64,000 nt of DNA from Puniceicoccaceae bacterium (GCA_028285755.1 JANQOQ010000008.1:1243285-1307284); one strand, 5' to 3'; numbered from the stretch's first letter, positions 17,541 through 27,844 are shown. Notes: generated by a model not told the origin, from the letters alone. Numbers and translations: made by a program.

Positions 17541-19187
17541 CTATAGTGAAATACCGCGTTTCCAGGGTAGAAAATCATCTTGGCCTAGCCGGGTAGCACG
17601 GGTATCTCTATGCCCGCTGGCAACCTCAACAATCAAGCCAATAAGTTGATTCCCCATTTCTTCGATGGTTTGGTTACCCTTAATGATTGGACCTGCATCA
17701 AAATCAATTATGTCAGGCATGGACTGGGCCAGTTTTGTGTTACTGGAAACTTTTATTGTAGGAGCAATGACATTTCCTGTAGGAGTGCCAAGGCCCGTCG
17801 TGAATAATATAAGATTTGCTCCGGCACCGGTCATAGCGGTTGTAGATTCTACGTCACCTCCCGGGGTGCATAGCAGATTCAGCCCATTTTGAGTAATCCA
17901 TTCCGGATAATCCAGCACATCTACAATGGGGGAGCTACCGCCTTTGCGCGCTGCTCCAGCTGATTTCATGGCATCTGTGATCAGTCCATCCCTTATATTA
18001 CCGGGAGATGGGTTCATATCAAATCCGGAGCCGGCTTCTTGTGCCCGCCGGGAATAGAGTTTCATCAGATGTTCGAATTTTTCTGCGCTGGCGGTGTTTA
18101 TACATCGATTGATTATGGATTGCTCAACCCCGCAAAGTTCTGGGAATTCGGCCAATATCACACGACCATCCAATGCGGTGAGTTTGTCGGATACGAGCCC
18201 GAGGAGTGGATTGGCGGAAATGCCTGAGAATCCATCGGAGCCGCCACATTCAAGACCTATGGTTAAGGCAGAGAGTGGGGCAGGTCCACGTGCTATTTTA
18301 CTTATTTGATCCAGTCCGCTAAAAATCTGCCGGGTAGCTGCAGCGAGCATATTTTTTTCCGAGCCATACCTCTGTTGCTCAAATATCTCATAGGGCTTGT
18401 TGAAGTTCGGATCGCGTTTGGCAATCTCAGACTCCAGGGTTTTCACTTCAGCATTTTGGCACCCCAGGCTTAATACGGTAACGCCTCCTACATTGGGGTG
18501 GGTAATATAGCCTGCAAGAAGCCCGCATAGGGCATCTGAATCCTGCCGGGTGCCGCCACAGCCCTGTCCGTGAATTAGGAATTTCACGCCATCTACATTT
18601 TTAAAGGGGCTGTGCCTTTGTTTTTCTTCTTTAGGTAACTTCAAGGCAAGAATTTCCTCCATCGGTGCACCCCTTTTGTGCAGGCTGATCATATCCTTAA
18701 AAAGTTTAGAGTAGGGGTTGCCCTGACTCACCCCAAATGCATCCTCGAAGGCATCCTTAAGGGCCAGGACATTCCGATTCTCACAAAACACAAGAGGTAT
18801 AACCAGCCAGTAATTTGCGGTTCCGTACTGGCCATTTGTTCGAGGGTAGCCCAAAAATGTTCTATGAGACAGGGAGCTGACATCTGGCGATTGCCAATCT
18901 GCAGAGAACTGACGGCGACTCACCCCAAACGGTTCTATCTCATGTTCAGTATTCTCTGTTGTTAATAGGGTTCCCGCGGTGAGATTTTCAGACGCAACAC
19001 CTACTGTTGAACCATACATAAATATTGCAGCACCCTTAGGGATATCGACTAAGCTAAACTTATGCTTGGCAGGTATGGGTTCACGAATACGAGGGAGTCC
19101 ATTTTGATGGTCTTTATTCGGATGTAAGGTTTGTAGCGCTACTGCCACGTTATCGCGAGCATCTATTTGTAAGTATTGAACCGTCAT
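17541..19187 (-). CDS. uxaA: UxaA-family altronate (sugar-acid) dehydratase
   Basis: A cytoplasmic dehydratase of the UxaA/GarD family, which makes 2-keto-3-deoxy acids from D-altronate or galactarate-like acids. The N-terminal SAF domain (about residues 1-90, DNVAVAL at the start) is fused to the catalytic domain. Family motifs HGQGCGGTRQDS, LGCQNAE, LECGGSDGFSG and CTPGGDVEST are visible. The total is about 548 residues, the full length for fused UxaA. ATG 19187 gives the family N-terminus; ATG 19211 adds eight residues. It is divergent from the TonB receptor gene at 19,399, and a putative LacI-type operator sits between them. The exact sugar acid is uncertain. Confidence 0.88.
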   Translation of the reverse strand: MTVQYLQIDARDNVAVALQTLHPNKDHQNGLPRIREPIPAKHKFSLVDIPKGAAIFMYGSTVGVASENLTAGTLLTTENTEHEIEPFGVSRRQFSADWQSPDVSSLSHRTFLGYPRTNGQYGTANYWLVIPLVFCENRNVLALKDAFEDAFGVSQGNPYSKLFKDMISLHKRGAPMEEILALKLPKEEKQRHSPFKNVDGVKFLIHGQGCGGTRQDSDALCGLLAGYITHPNVGGVTVLSLGCQNAEVKTLESEIAKRDPNFNKPYEIFEQQRYGSEKNMLAAATRQIFSGLDQISKIARGPAPLSALTIGLECGGSDGFSGISANPLLGLVSDKLTALDGRVILAEFPELCGVEQSIINRCINTASAEKFEHLMKLYSRRAQEAGSGFDMNPSPGNIRDGLITDAMKSAGAARKGGSSPIVDVLDYPEWITQNGLNLLCTPGGDVESTTAMTGAGANLILFTTGLGTPTGNVIAPTIKVSSNTKLAQSMPDIIDFDAGPIIKGNQTIEEMGNQLIGLIVEVASGHRDTRATRLGQDDFLPWKRGISL

Positions 19188-19245
19188 GATCTTGGTAAAT
19201 GAATAAGGCATGATTGTTGAGATAGCAAGTATAGCTCAAGAGTCT

Positions 19246-19258
19246 GCAACGGGTTGTG
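19246..19258. promoter_or_regulatory. Putative LacI-family operator, site 1
   Basis: GCAACGGGTTGTG matches the shared motif RCAACGRRTTGYR (core CAACGRRTTG). It lies in the divergent region between uxaA and the TonB receptor gene, 59 bases from the uxaA start. Confidence 0.6.
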
Positions 19259-19398
19259 AAACGAATGGATGGTGACCTTGATCTAGAAATCCATTATTTG
19301 GTTAAACAAGTATCTTACCCACTTAACAAAAGGATAGTTTCAACTTTTGAGATTAGCTTACGTTAAAAAAGATACCTACAACTCTAATTCTGGTTTCT

Positions 19399-22300
19399 AT
19401 GAATAAGTTACTAAATTATACCCCTGAACTGATTGACTTGAGAGAAGTAAAGGCAGCGATCATGCTACTTCTTTTCTCCTGCCCCATCTTTTTTGCAAAT
19501 GCACAGGAAGAAGATGAGGATGTTCTCGTAATGTCGCCCTTTATTGTTACCGCAGATGATACTATCGGGTATCAGGCAACCTCGACACTTGCCGGTACTC
19601 GCTTACGGACTGATCTGAGAGACCTGGGGTCTGCGATCTCGGTAGTGACGCCTGAACTATTTGAAGATACCGGCGCTGTTGATGCCGCCACTATTCTCAG
19701 TTACACGCTGGGAACTGAAGTAGGAGGTGTCCAGGGCAACTTTTCGGATGGTCTGGGCCGCAATCATAATAATCGTGCAACTCAGGATACTCAGCGTCTG
19801 GATTCTGAAAATTCGCAACGGATTCGGGGCCTCTCCAGTGCTACGTTAACCCGGAATTTTTACATTACGAATATCCCATTCGACTCCTATAATACCAATC
19901 GGGTGGATATCAGTCGTGGGGCGAACTCCCTGTTGTTTGGTATTGGTGAGCCAGGAGGTATTATTAACAATTCCACGTTGCAGGCTTTTGCTGATGGCAA
20001 CAACTTTGGTAGTGTCAGTGCTCGTATAGGCGAGCGAAACAGCCTGCGCTTAAATGCGGATTTTCATCACGTATTAGTTGAGGATCGTTTAGCCATTCGT
20101 CTAGCCACGTTGCATGAAGAGTTTAACTATCAACAGGAACCAGCATACGAACGCGACAGACGTATCTATATGGCTTTTGAAGGGATTATCCTGAGAAATG
20201 AAGACAACTCGAATATGGGTCCGCTTAAAATCAGGGGATCGGCAGAAATCGGTGAAATTGAGGGCACCCCTCCCAATATCTTTCCTCCCGGAGACAGCTT
20301 TACATCATGGTGGGAACTCCCTGACGCGATTGAATTAACTAAAGTTCCTGGAGTGCAAGTTCCGTTCTGGCATCCTCAGGCATCACAATTGGATCCTAGT
20401 TTGGTTAAAGATTGGGTGGCTGATCCAGCTGATTATCCCCGTTATCATCCTGAGATCGGATTGACTTCATGGTCCCCCCAAATGGTGATTGACTCTAGGC
20501 TGGGACTCGATCCTTTCAGCAATATTCCTATTGCGGGGGATACTCCCGGAAACTGGGATGTCGGTATCCGATTCCAGGATCCTAATGATCAGAACAATAT
20601 GGTTGTCTACCAACTGGGTACTCGAAATGGGGATCCAAGGACGCGCACTGACTTGGGATTTAACAGGCGTATGCGCGAATTGGTGAGCCAGTCATTTTTT
20701 GCCAGTCAGCGCAATGGGCAGACGATTCCCAATTTTACTGTTCCGGTGATCATGAACAGAGATGTCTGGGATAATACCAAAGGGCTCATAACGGGAAATA
20801 CTAATTTTGTTTCCAAGAAGTTTGAAGCTTACAATGCAGTCATTGAGCAGACCTTCTTCGAAAACAATTTGGGTATAGAATTAGGCTTCGATCAACAACG
20901 CTTTCAGCGATACGGTTATTTGCCCTTTAACTCTCAAGAAGTGAATGGTGACACCGGACAATATGATGTATACCTAGATTTGACAACCCACTATGCTAAT
21001 GGTGACGTTAACCCCAACTTTGGCAGACCCATGATGATCTCCCGTGATGTGGGTTCGTCAGACATGAATGTCACCCGTACTACCGAAAGAGAAGCCTATC
21101 GTGCGACTGCTTTCTACAATATCGATCTTGAAGAGCATTTCGATAAACTCGGTGGTTGGCTGGGTGAGCATACATTTACCGCGTTCCTGAACGAACAATC
21201 GGTTGAAAATCACAATACTGACTGGAGTTTGTATTGGTCCACCGGAGCTGATCCTGATATCGCACACCGAGACGGAAACGCATGGGATCGTAGAGTTCGC
21301 CAACGGGTTTATCTCGGGCCTTCAGCACTTAACATGAGTTCACCGGATCAGCTTCAGATTCAACGCATGAATGTGCAGATTATTAATGAGCCGGGTGTGG
21401 GCTTCATTGCGAACAACTGGAGTAATGAGCCGGCAGGAGTGGGTTCAGCGCAGCAATATGATTACTCTACCCAGCGCTATTGGAATGGCGTTGGTCGTAA
21501 CAAAACCGAGATTAGCACCTGGGTATTAAGTTGGCAGGGCAGATTACTCAAAGATCACCTGGTGCTGCTCTATGGCTACCGCGAAGACGACCCTTCCCGG
21601 TTCGATAATATTACACGTGCGCAGGCTCAGGCAATGGGTTTTGATAATCGTTTACCTGGACTTGGCGGCGGTACTAATCCCGATTTTGCACAATATCAGG
21701 ATGAAGAGGTTCCGGGGATAGAAAGCCGTGTGACCCGCACTGCAAGTGCCGTTTTGCACATTCCGGATAACTACTTGCCGGACTCTACGGGATTAAGTTT
21801 CCATTGGGGTGAGTCTGAAAACTTCGATCTTTCGACTGCTCGTCGCAATATATATGGCGAAGTCCTACCGCCCCCTGTGGGTGAAACCGAGGAATATGGG
21901 TTTAGTGTTTCTCTTTTCGACAATAAATTGGTTGCTCGATTCAACTGGTATGAGACGATCAGCACTGGAACAACCCACACAGTAAGTGGTGATGCCAATG
22001 CCTACAGTGCAGGCGCTGGAGGTATCACTTGGTGGCTCAGACGTTGGACAGAAGCTGCCGAAACGATCAGTTTTGCCGAGGCAGTGGCTAACGTTACACC
22101 CGCAGGAATGACATTCCCGTATTCATCGTACGAGGAAGTGTTTAATGAGATTATCTCATGGACACCGGATCGTGTTATGGCATTTCGCAATCTCCGTGTG
22201 GATAGCTCGGATCCGACCAATATCGAAATTTTGTCGGAGCCCAATCCCGGGCAGTCGGTTACAAGAGACACCACCTCCGAGGGTTTTGAAATCGACCTGA

Positions 22301-22923
22301 CCTGGAACATCAAGCCCCACTGGCGTCTTGCCCTGAACGTTGCGCAACAGGAGGCCATGCAGTCGAATACTGCGCCCGCACTGCGCGAGGTTTTTGAGGA
22401 TGTGCAGACAGCACTTTTGGCTTCGCCATTGCTTGATTTTCTGGATTATCCTCTGGCTCCCGACATTACTTATCGCTCACGTTTCGATGGGATCAACGTG
22501 CCTGCGATCCGGAGTGCGCTTGCCTTTGATAATGCAAAAGTTCAGGAACTCCGTGAATGGCGTTATAATTTAATCACCAACTATGAGTTCATTCAAGGAA
22601 AATTCGAGGGCCTTGGCGTCGGAGGTTCATTGCGCTGGCAGGGTGAGTCTGCAGTTGGATACCCAAATATTATCGTAGACGGAGCTGCCATTCCTGATGT
22701 TAATAATCCATTTTTGGGTGAGGCAGAATCAAATATCGATGCGTGGATCAGTTATAAACGTAAGATAACAGATAAGATAGATTGGAAAATCCAACTCAAT
22801 GTCCGCAATCTAATCGGGGACGATGACTACATACCGGTGGTTATCAATCCTGATGGAAACGTAGCAGTCGTTAGAAATCCAAACCCTCAGGAATTCTTCA
22901 TTACCAATACATTCAGTTTCTAA
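19399..22923 (+). CDS. TonB-dependent outer-membrane receptor without STN domain
   Basis: A 1174-residue outer-membrane transporter. The signal peptide is about residues 19-35 (FFANAQ, cleavage before EEDED). A TonB-box-like DEDVLVMSPFIV follows, then the plug domain (TSTLAGTR, DISRGANSLLFGIGEPGGI) and a barrel ending NTFSF. Lacking STN, it is not expected to signal to FecR. Its place in the LacI-type locus, with an operator upstream and uxaA divergent, suggests it imports the oligosaccharide whose breakdown products the neighbouring enzymes metabolise. No SusD homologue is adjacent. Confidence 0.92.
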   Translation: MNKLLNYTPELIDLREVKAAIMLLLFSCPIFFANAQEEDEDVLVMSPFIVTADDTIGYQATSTLAGTRLRTDLRDLGSAISVVTPELFEDTGAVDAATILSYTLGTEVGGVQGNFSDGLGRNHNNRATQDTQRLDSENSQRIRGLSSATLTRNFYITNIPFDSYNTNRVDISRGANSLLFGIGEPGGIINNSTLQAFADGNNFGSVSARIGERNSLRLNADFHHVLVEDRLAIRLATLHEEFNYQQEPAYERDRRIYMAFEGIILRNEDNSNMGPLKIRGSAEIGEIEGTPPNIFPPGDSFTSWWELPDAIELTKVPGVQVPFWHPQASQLDPSLVKDWVADPADYPRYHPEIGLTSWSPQMVIDSRLGLDPFSNIPIAGDTPGNWDVGIRFQDPNDQNNMVVYQLGTRNGDPRTRTDLGFNRRMRELVSQSFFASQRNGQTIPNFTVPVIMNRDVWDNTKGLITGNTNFVSKKFEAYNAVIEQTFFENNLGIELGFDQQRFQRYGYLPFNSQEVNGDTGQYDVYLDLTTHYANGDVNPNFGRPMMISRDVGSSDMNVTRTTEREAYRATAFYNIDLEEHFDKLGGWLGEHTFTAFLNEQSVENHNTDWSLYWSTGADPDIAHRDGNAWDRRVRQRVYLGPSALNMSSPDQLQIQRMNVQIINEPGVGFIANNWSNEPAGVGSAQQYDYSTQRYWNGVGRNKTEISTWVLSWQGRLLKDHLVLLYGYREDDPSRFDNITRAQAQAMGFDNRLPGLGGGTNPDFAQYQDEEVPGIESRVTRTASAVLHIPDNYLPDSTGLSFHWGESENFDLSTARRNIYGEVLPPPVGETEEYGFSVSLFDNKLVARFNWYETISTGTTHTVSGDANAYSAGAGGITWWLRRWTEAAETISFAEAVANVTPAGMTFPYSSYEEVFNEIISWTPDRVMAFRNLRVDSSDPTNIEILSEPNPGQSVTRDTTSEGFEIDLTWNIKPHWRLALNVAQQEAMQSNTAPALREVFEDVQTALLASPLLDFLDYPLAPDITYRSRFDGINVPAIRSALAFDNAKVQELREWRYNLITNYEFIQGKFEGLGVGGSLRWQGESAVGYPNIIVDGAAIPDVNNPFLGEAESNIDAWISYKRKITDKIDWKIQLNVRNLIGDDDYIPVVINPDGNVAVVRNPNPQEFFITNTFSF

Positions 22924-22943
22924 TCCGTAATTCCTTCTCTAAC

Positions 22944-22980
22944 ATAGCCCCTGCTTCAAAGTAGGGGCTATATTCGTTTT
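22944..22980 (+). terminator. Rho-independent terminator after the receptor
   Basis: ATAGCCCCT (22944-22952) pairs with AGGGGCTAT (22963-22971) around a 10-base loop, and T-rich sequence follows. It lies 20 bases after the receptor stop and just before the next start codon, so it may act as a partial terminator. Confidence 0.75.
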
Positions 22981-22989
22981 AATAAAAGC

Positions 22990-24564
22990 GTGGACAATCC
23001 GGAACAATCGCTTCGAAAGTTAAATAAGGGCACGGGTGCGCCTCATCCGGGCTCTTGTAAAATGCCTCAGTGGAATCTGGATGAACTACCCGAGCCACCA
23101 AGCATACGACCCGGCAACGTGCTCAAAATGATCGGTCCGGGTCTCCTTATGGGGGCAGCAGCGATTGGTGGGGGTGAATGGTTGCTGGGGCCTGTGCTCA
23201 CTGCTCAATATGGAGGCGCTTTACTTTGGGTTGCAACTCTAAGTATTCTACTTCAGGTGGCCTTTAATATCGAGGCGAGCCGCTACGCACTCTATACGGG
23301 TGAGCCTATTATGACTGGGTTTCTGCGTACTTGGCTGGGACCTGTATTTTGGATCACTTTTTACATGCTTTTTGATGCGGGCAGCTTTTTCCAGTTTAAG
23401 GTCGCCAGCGCTGCAGCACCCATTATCGCGCTGGGCACCGGTGAAATGCCTGATCCGCAGCAAGATGCCAAGACTCTCCAAATCACCAGTTACTTTATTT
23501 GGATAATCCTCTTGATACCCTTATTCATTGGGGGGAAGGTTTATCGCTCGCTCAAGATATTGATGAATATTAAGCTGATAGTGGTGATAAGTGTTTTGGG
23601 TTCACTGGCAGTTTTTTATTCCTCCTGGGATACCTGGTGGCAAATCTTTTGGGGTTTGTTTCAGTTTGGTAACCTCCCCCAAGGCAATGGAGAAGTTTAT
23701 AATATCGTTACATCTCTCTCTAGCGGACAATCCATCCCACCGTTAAATTGGCAGGCAATTGCTCTGATGACGGCATTTGCTGCCGTAGCGGGATGGGGAG
23801 GCATGAGCCAAATGGCAGTCAGTAATTATACACGTGACGAAGGCTGGGGCATGGGATCAAAAGTAGGCGCCATACCTAGTATGATTGGTGGGCGTGGAAT
23901 AAAACTCTCGCATGTGGGATCCGTATTTAGGATTACTCAAAAGAGTCTATTGCATTGGAAAGGCTGGGTAAAGCGAGTGCAGTTCGATCAGTATATGCTC
24001 TATATGCCTGCTTCGATTCTAGGAATCATACTCCCCAGTATGTTATCCATTGAATTTTTGCGCGGCACCTCTGTAGAAAATTCGGACTGGTTGATTGCGG
24101 GTCTTGTGGCCGATGCTGTGAGGGATACACTCGGGGGGTGGTTGGGTATCATATATTGGTATTTGCTTATGATTTGCGGATTTCTGATTCTCGTGCCCTC
24201 GACGACTGTTGGGGTTGATTCCACCATTAGGCGTTGGGTGGATACTTTCTGGACAGCGGTACCCGGTATACGCAAGTGGGAACTGAGCGAAGTCAAAAAA
24301 CTCTATTTAATAATCCTGCTTATCAAGGCCTTGTTTACTTTTGCCGGACTTTCATTCGGTAGCCCGGTTCAGTTATTGTTATTATTTGGTACTGCATCGA
24401 ACTTTGCATTGGGATTTATCAGCTTTCACACTCTCTATGTGAATCTAACACTTTTGCCTAAAGAGATCAAACCTGGTTACTTGCAACGGTTTGCAGTCAT
24501 TTTGTGTGGTTTGTTTTACTTATTTTTAGGAACTTTGATGACTTGGATTAAGTTTCAGGGATAG
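22990..24564 (+). CDS. NRAMP-like multi-spanning transporter with altered substrate motif
   Basis: A 524-residue inner-membrane protein with about eleven hydrophobic segments after a soluble N-terminus of about 45 residues. The first helix reads IGPGLLMGAAAIGGGEW. This matches the NRAMP GPG entry but has GGGE where metal transporters have DPGN. The sixth-helix region reads GWGGMSQMAVSNY instead of the metal-binding MPH type. It belongs to the NRAMP/APC fold by resemblance, but classical Mn/Fe transport is doubtful. Its place between a TonB receptor and a sulfatase suggests an organic substrate. Start is GTG. Confidence 0.72.
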   Translation: MDNPEQSLRKLNKGTGAPHPGSCKMPQWNLDELPEPPSIRPGNVLKMIGPGLLMGAAAIGGGEWLLGPVLTAQYGGALLWVATLSILLQVAFNIEASRYALYTGEPIMTGFLRTWLGPVFWITFYMLFDAGSFFQFKVASAAAPIIALGTGEMPDPQQDAKTLQITSYFIWIILLIPLFIGGKVYRSLKILMNIKLIVVISVLGSLAVFYSSWDTWWQIFWGLFQFGNLPQGNGEVYNIVTSLSSGQSIPPLNWQAIALMTAFAAVAGWGGMSQMAVSNYTRDEGWGMGSKVGAIPSMIGGRGIKLSHVGSVFRITQKSLLHWKGWVKRVQFDQYMLYMPASILGIILPSMLSIEFLRGTSVENSDWLIAGLVADAVRDTLGGWLGIIYWYLLMICGFLILVPSTTVGVDSTIRRWVDTFWTAVPGIRKWELSEVKKLYLIILLIKALFTFAGLSFGSPVQLLLLFGTASNFALGFISFHTLYVNLTLLPKEIKPGYLQRFAVILCGLFYLFLGTLMTWIKFQG

Positions 24565-24740
24565 ACTATGCTAGCCGCTCCAATAACTGCACCGCTTCAC
24601 AGCATGCGATACCCAAGCTGTATTCGAATATTTGGCAGACAGTTGGGGTGGTGCACCGAAGTGCTGATAGAATTTATGCCTTAAGCTGCTCTTAGCAAAA
24701 GACTTATGATTAGCGGATAAACCAAGTAGGATTAAAAAAT

Positions 24741-26291
24741 ATGAGACATTCAGGAAAAATGGGGAGTTGCCGCCCGTCAGTTGCAGAACGATTTATACGC
24801 ATTACAGGCTGTCTTGCAGCTTGTTTAACCTTATTTATCTCAGGGGCAAACGGAAGTAAGCGCCCCAATATTCTCATGGTGGTTGCAGATGACCATAGCT
24901 ACCCGGATGTATCAATACTGGGAGCCGAATTTGTGAATACGCCTGCTTTTGACCGGATAGCAAATGAAGGGGTTTTATTTGAACATGCATTCGCCTCGGC
25001 TCCATCCTGTTCACCATCCCGGGCATCCATTTTATTGGGTAAACCTTTTTACCTCACTGAGAGTGTTTCCATGAATCATGGGTTTTGGCAGGATCACATG
25101 ATTCCATTCCCAAAATTGCTCAGGGATTCCGGCTATAAGATCGGTAGTACTGGTAAAGTATGGGGTCCGGGCCAATTTGTATTTGAGGACATGGAAAACG
25201 GGGCGGGCAAAATATATAATGATAAGCGACTCACACCACCCTCCAATGGGCTCAGCAGCATAGATTATGCAGGCAATTTTCAGGAGTTTCTTAACGAACG
25301 GGAGGAGAATCAACCCTTCTACTTTTGGTTTGGTCCTTCAGAGCCTCACCGTATTTTAGAATACGGAATAGGGAAGCGAATGGGCATGGATATTGATAAG
25401 GTCCGCGTTCCAGCTTATTTTCCAGATGTCCAAGAGGTAAGAAATGACTTATTGGATTATGGATTCGAAATTCAATGGTATGATCGACATTTGGGAGAAA
25501 TGCTCGATCTTCTGGAGCTTTACGGAGAGCTCGACAATACCGTGGTGATCATTACCAGTGACCATGGTATGGCATTTCCAAGGGCCAAAACCACCGTTTA
25601 CGATGCCGGTTTGCGAGTGCCCTTAGCCATAAAATGGCCCCAGGAAATTCAACCCAGCCGAAAAGTCACCGATTTTGTCATTTTATATGATCTTGCCCCG
25701 ACACTTTTAGAAATTGCGGGAGTGGATGTGCCGGAGGACATGCTGGGTAAAAGCATGCATAAGCAACTGTTTTCATCTAAGTCCGGCTGGATCGACCCCA
25801 CGCGGGACCATGTTATCGCGGGATTAGAGCGTCATGGGGGTATTCGCAGCGGGGGTCCTGACTACCCCTCACGCACTTATCGAAACAGCGAGTATCTGTT
25901 TATTAAAAACTATGAGCCGGATCATCCCCCTGCAGGTCCACATCCCGGAGTTACCTGGCCGCGTAACGGTCCAGTGGGGGGCTATGGCTATGTGGATGGC
26001 AGTCCGACTAAAACTGCGATTTACAAATTGCGGGAAAAGTATCCGGAACCCTTTTTGTTAAGTTTCGAAAAACGTCCCATGTACGAACTCTATGATGTGG
26101 AAAAAGATCCAGATCAGGTTAATAATCTAGCTTATCTGGATGAATACAATCAGGTCGTGAAAGAACTCGAAAGAACCATGGAAGCTACGCTGAAAGCAAA
26201 CGGGGATCCCCGACTCAATGGGGATGCTGAGCACTTTGAGATCATTCGTGAGAAGATTCTCAAAAAGACTCAAGGGGGTCCACCTCTTTGA
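24741..26291 (+). CDS. Exported S1-family sulfatase (CSPSR type)
   Basis: A 516-residue sulfate-ester hydrolase. A long N-terminus contains a signal peptide (hydrophobic about 24-37). The metal-binding VVADDH (Asp50, Asp51) and the formylglycine motif CSPSR (90-94, Cys90) are intact, as are the TGKVWGPG and ITSDHGM segments. The C-terminal YELYDVEKDPDQ-NNLA is typical of the heparan-sulfatase-like S1 group. It needs a formylglycine-generating enzyme, which is not encoded in the window. It should remove sulfate from a polysaccharide or oligosaccharide in the periplasm. Confidence 0.92.
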   Translation: MRHSGKMGSCRPSVAERFIRITGCLAACLTLFISGANGSKRPNILMVVADDHSYPDVSILGAEFVNTPAFDRIANEGVLFEHAFASAPSCSPSRASILLGKPFYLTESVSMNHGFWQDHMIPFPKLLRDSGYKIGSTGKVWGPGQFVFEDMENGAGKIYNDKRLTPPSNGLSSIDYAGNFQEFLNEREENQPFYFWFGPSEPHRILEYGIGKRMGMDIDKVRVPAYFPDVQEVRNDLLDYGFEIQWYDRHLGEMLDLLELYGELDNTVVIITSDHGMAFPRAKTTVYDAGLRVPLAIKWPQEIQPSRKVTDFVILYDLAPTLLEIAGVDVPEDMLGKSMHKQLFSSKSGWIDPTRDHVIAGLERHGGIRSGGPDYPSRTYRNSEYLFIKNYEPDHPPAGPHPGVTWPRNGPVGGYGYVDGSPTKTAIYKLREKYPEPFLLSFEKRPMYELYDVEKDPDQVNNLAYLDEYNQVVKELERTMEATLKANGDPRLNGDAEHFEIIREKILKKTQGGPPL

Positions 26292-26297
26292 TTGATT

Positions 26298-26310
26298 ACA
26301 ACGAGTTGCA
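26298..26310. promoter_or_regulatory. Putative LacI-family operator, site 2
   Basis: ACAACGAGTTGCA contains the core CAACGAGTTG. It lies 7 bases after the sulfatase stop and about 87 bases before the Gfo/Idh/MocA start. It is identical to site 4 read on the other strand. Confidence 0.55.
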
Positions 26311-26396
26311 TTTAAGAATTCCTAACAATTCTCAAAATCTCCTATCTATTAATAGTGAAACCGATTTTCTGCGTGTTATCAGAATAGTTTAAAGAT

Positions 26397-27800
26397 ATGA
26401 ATAGACGTGATTTTGTAAGAAAGGCAGCTATAGGCAGCGCTGCGATCAGTGTGCTAAATAAATCATCTCGGCTAACAGCAGCCCCGGCCGTTGGTGGAGG
26501 TAAGCTTGGCAGCTTTACGGCAGTCGATAATGTCCGTGTGGGTGTTATTGGTGTCGGTAACCGGGGGTTTAACCTGGTAAGAAATTTATTGCAAGTGCCT
26601 AATGTACAGATAGTTGCAGTTTGTGATTTATACGAGGCCCGCGTAAAAAGAACCCAGGATGCTACCGTGGCCGCCGGGTTCGACCGTCCTGACGGCTATG
26701 CAAAGGGTGAGTATGACTACCGCCGAATGCTTGAACGTGGTGATCTAGACCTCGTTTTGATTATGACTCCCTGGGAATGGCATCACCCCATGGCTGTCGA
26801 TAGCCTGAAAGCCGGTATTCATAACTCTATGGAAGTTCCTGGCGTACAAAGGCTGGATGAATGCTGGGAATTGACAGAACTCTCTGAAAAAAGCGGCGCT
26901 CATTGCATGTGCCTTGAGAATTATTGCTATTTCCGTGAGATTATGGCTGTTTACAACATGATCGAGCAGGGTTTGTTTGGTGATCCACTGCATGTTTACG
27001 CAGGTTACCAGAAAGAGTCGCTTTACTATAACTTCAATAGTGACGGCTCTTTATCATTCTCAGGCAAAGGCGTAATGGGCCACTGGGGTAATGTGTATGC
27101 AAGTCACTTTGCAGGACCCTCAGCTCAATGGATGGGTATTAACCGTGGGGATGCTTTCGATTACGTCGTTTCTATGGGAGTTTGGGGGAAAGCCTATAAA
27201 ATCTATACCGAACGCTACTTTGGGGATGATCATCAATTCGTTAAAAACCCACCTCAAATGGCAGACGTCAGTAATTCCATGATAGCTACCAAGAATGGTA
27301 AATGCTTATCACTGATCCACGATACTCGATTGCCCCGTCCCTATCGTCACTATTTCCGTCTACAAGCTAGTAACGGTATTTATGAGCATACTGAGAAGCG
27401 AGTACACATTGGAGACCACAGTCCGGGAGACTGGTCTGCCCCTCGCGGATTGGTAGACCCGAAGACAGGACGACGCGAAAGGCTACGAACTCCGAGGCGC
27501 GAGTGGGAACCGCTCGCTAACTATTATGCTGACTACGAACACCCAGTTTGGGCGAAAGTTGCAGACATAGCTGCAAACAGTGGTCATGGTGGGGGAGATT
27601 ATGTAATGATGTACCGCCTCATCAAATCCATGAACCGGGGTGAATATCCTGATATTGATGTCTACGATACTGCTGCCTGGAGCTCCATTATGGAAACTTC
27701 TGAGGAATCTGCACGCAACCGAAGCAAGCCCGTGGATATTCCCGATTTTACCCGGGGTATGTGGAAAAAGCGAGATCGCCTTCCGATCTTTTCTGCATAA
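26397..27800 (+). CDS. Tat-exported Gfo/Idh/MocA protein, GH109-like
   Basis: A 467-residue protein with a twin-arginine signal (NRRDFVRKAA) and a Rossmann fold (VGVIGVGNRGF, about 48-58). The C-terminal pattern GHGGGDYVMMYRLI followed by DVYDTAAWSS is the layout seen in GH109 alpha-N-acetylgalactosaminidases, which use bound NAD+ in a redox hydrolysis. The activity could be glycosidic bond cleavage in the periplasm, or a related sugar oxidoreductase role. It lies between a sulfatase and two SDR genes, consistent with processing of a desulfated sugar. Confidence 0.8.
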   Translation: MNRRDFVRKAAIGSAAISVLNKSSRLTAAPAVGGGKLGSFTAVDNVRVGVIGVGNRGFNLVRNLLQVPNVQIVAVCDLYEARVKRTQDATVAAGFDRPDGYAKGEYDYRRMLERGDLDLVLIMTPWEWHHPMAVDSLKAGIHNSMEVPGVQRLDECWELTELSEKSGAHCMCLENYCYFREIMAVYNMIEQGLFGDPLHVYAGYQKESLYYNFNSDGSLSFSGKGVMGHWGNVYASHFAGPSAQWMGINRGDAFDYVVSMGVWGKAYKIYTERYFGDDHQFVKNPPQMADVSNSMIATKNGKCLSLIHDTRLPRPYRHYFRLQASNGIYEHTEKRVHIGDHSPGDWSAPRGLVDPKTGRRERLRTPRREWEPLANYYADYEHPVWAKVADIAANSGHGGGDYVMMYRLIKSMNRGEYPDIDVYDTAAWSSIMETSEESARNRSKPVDIPDFTRGMWKKRDRLPIFSA

Positions 27801-27844
27801 TAGCTTCCTGAAAGGTCAGGATTCGACCTCAGATATTTCATAAA

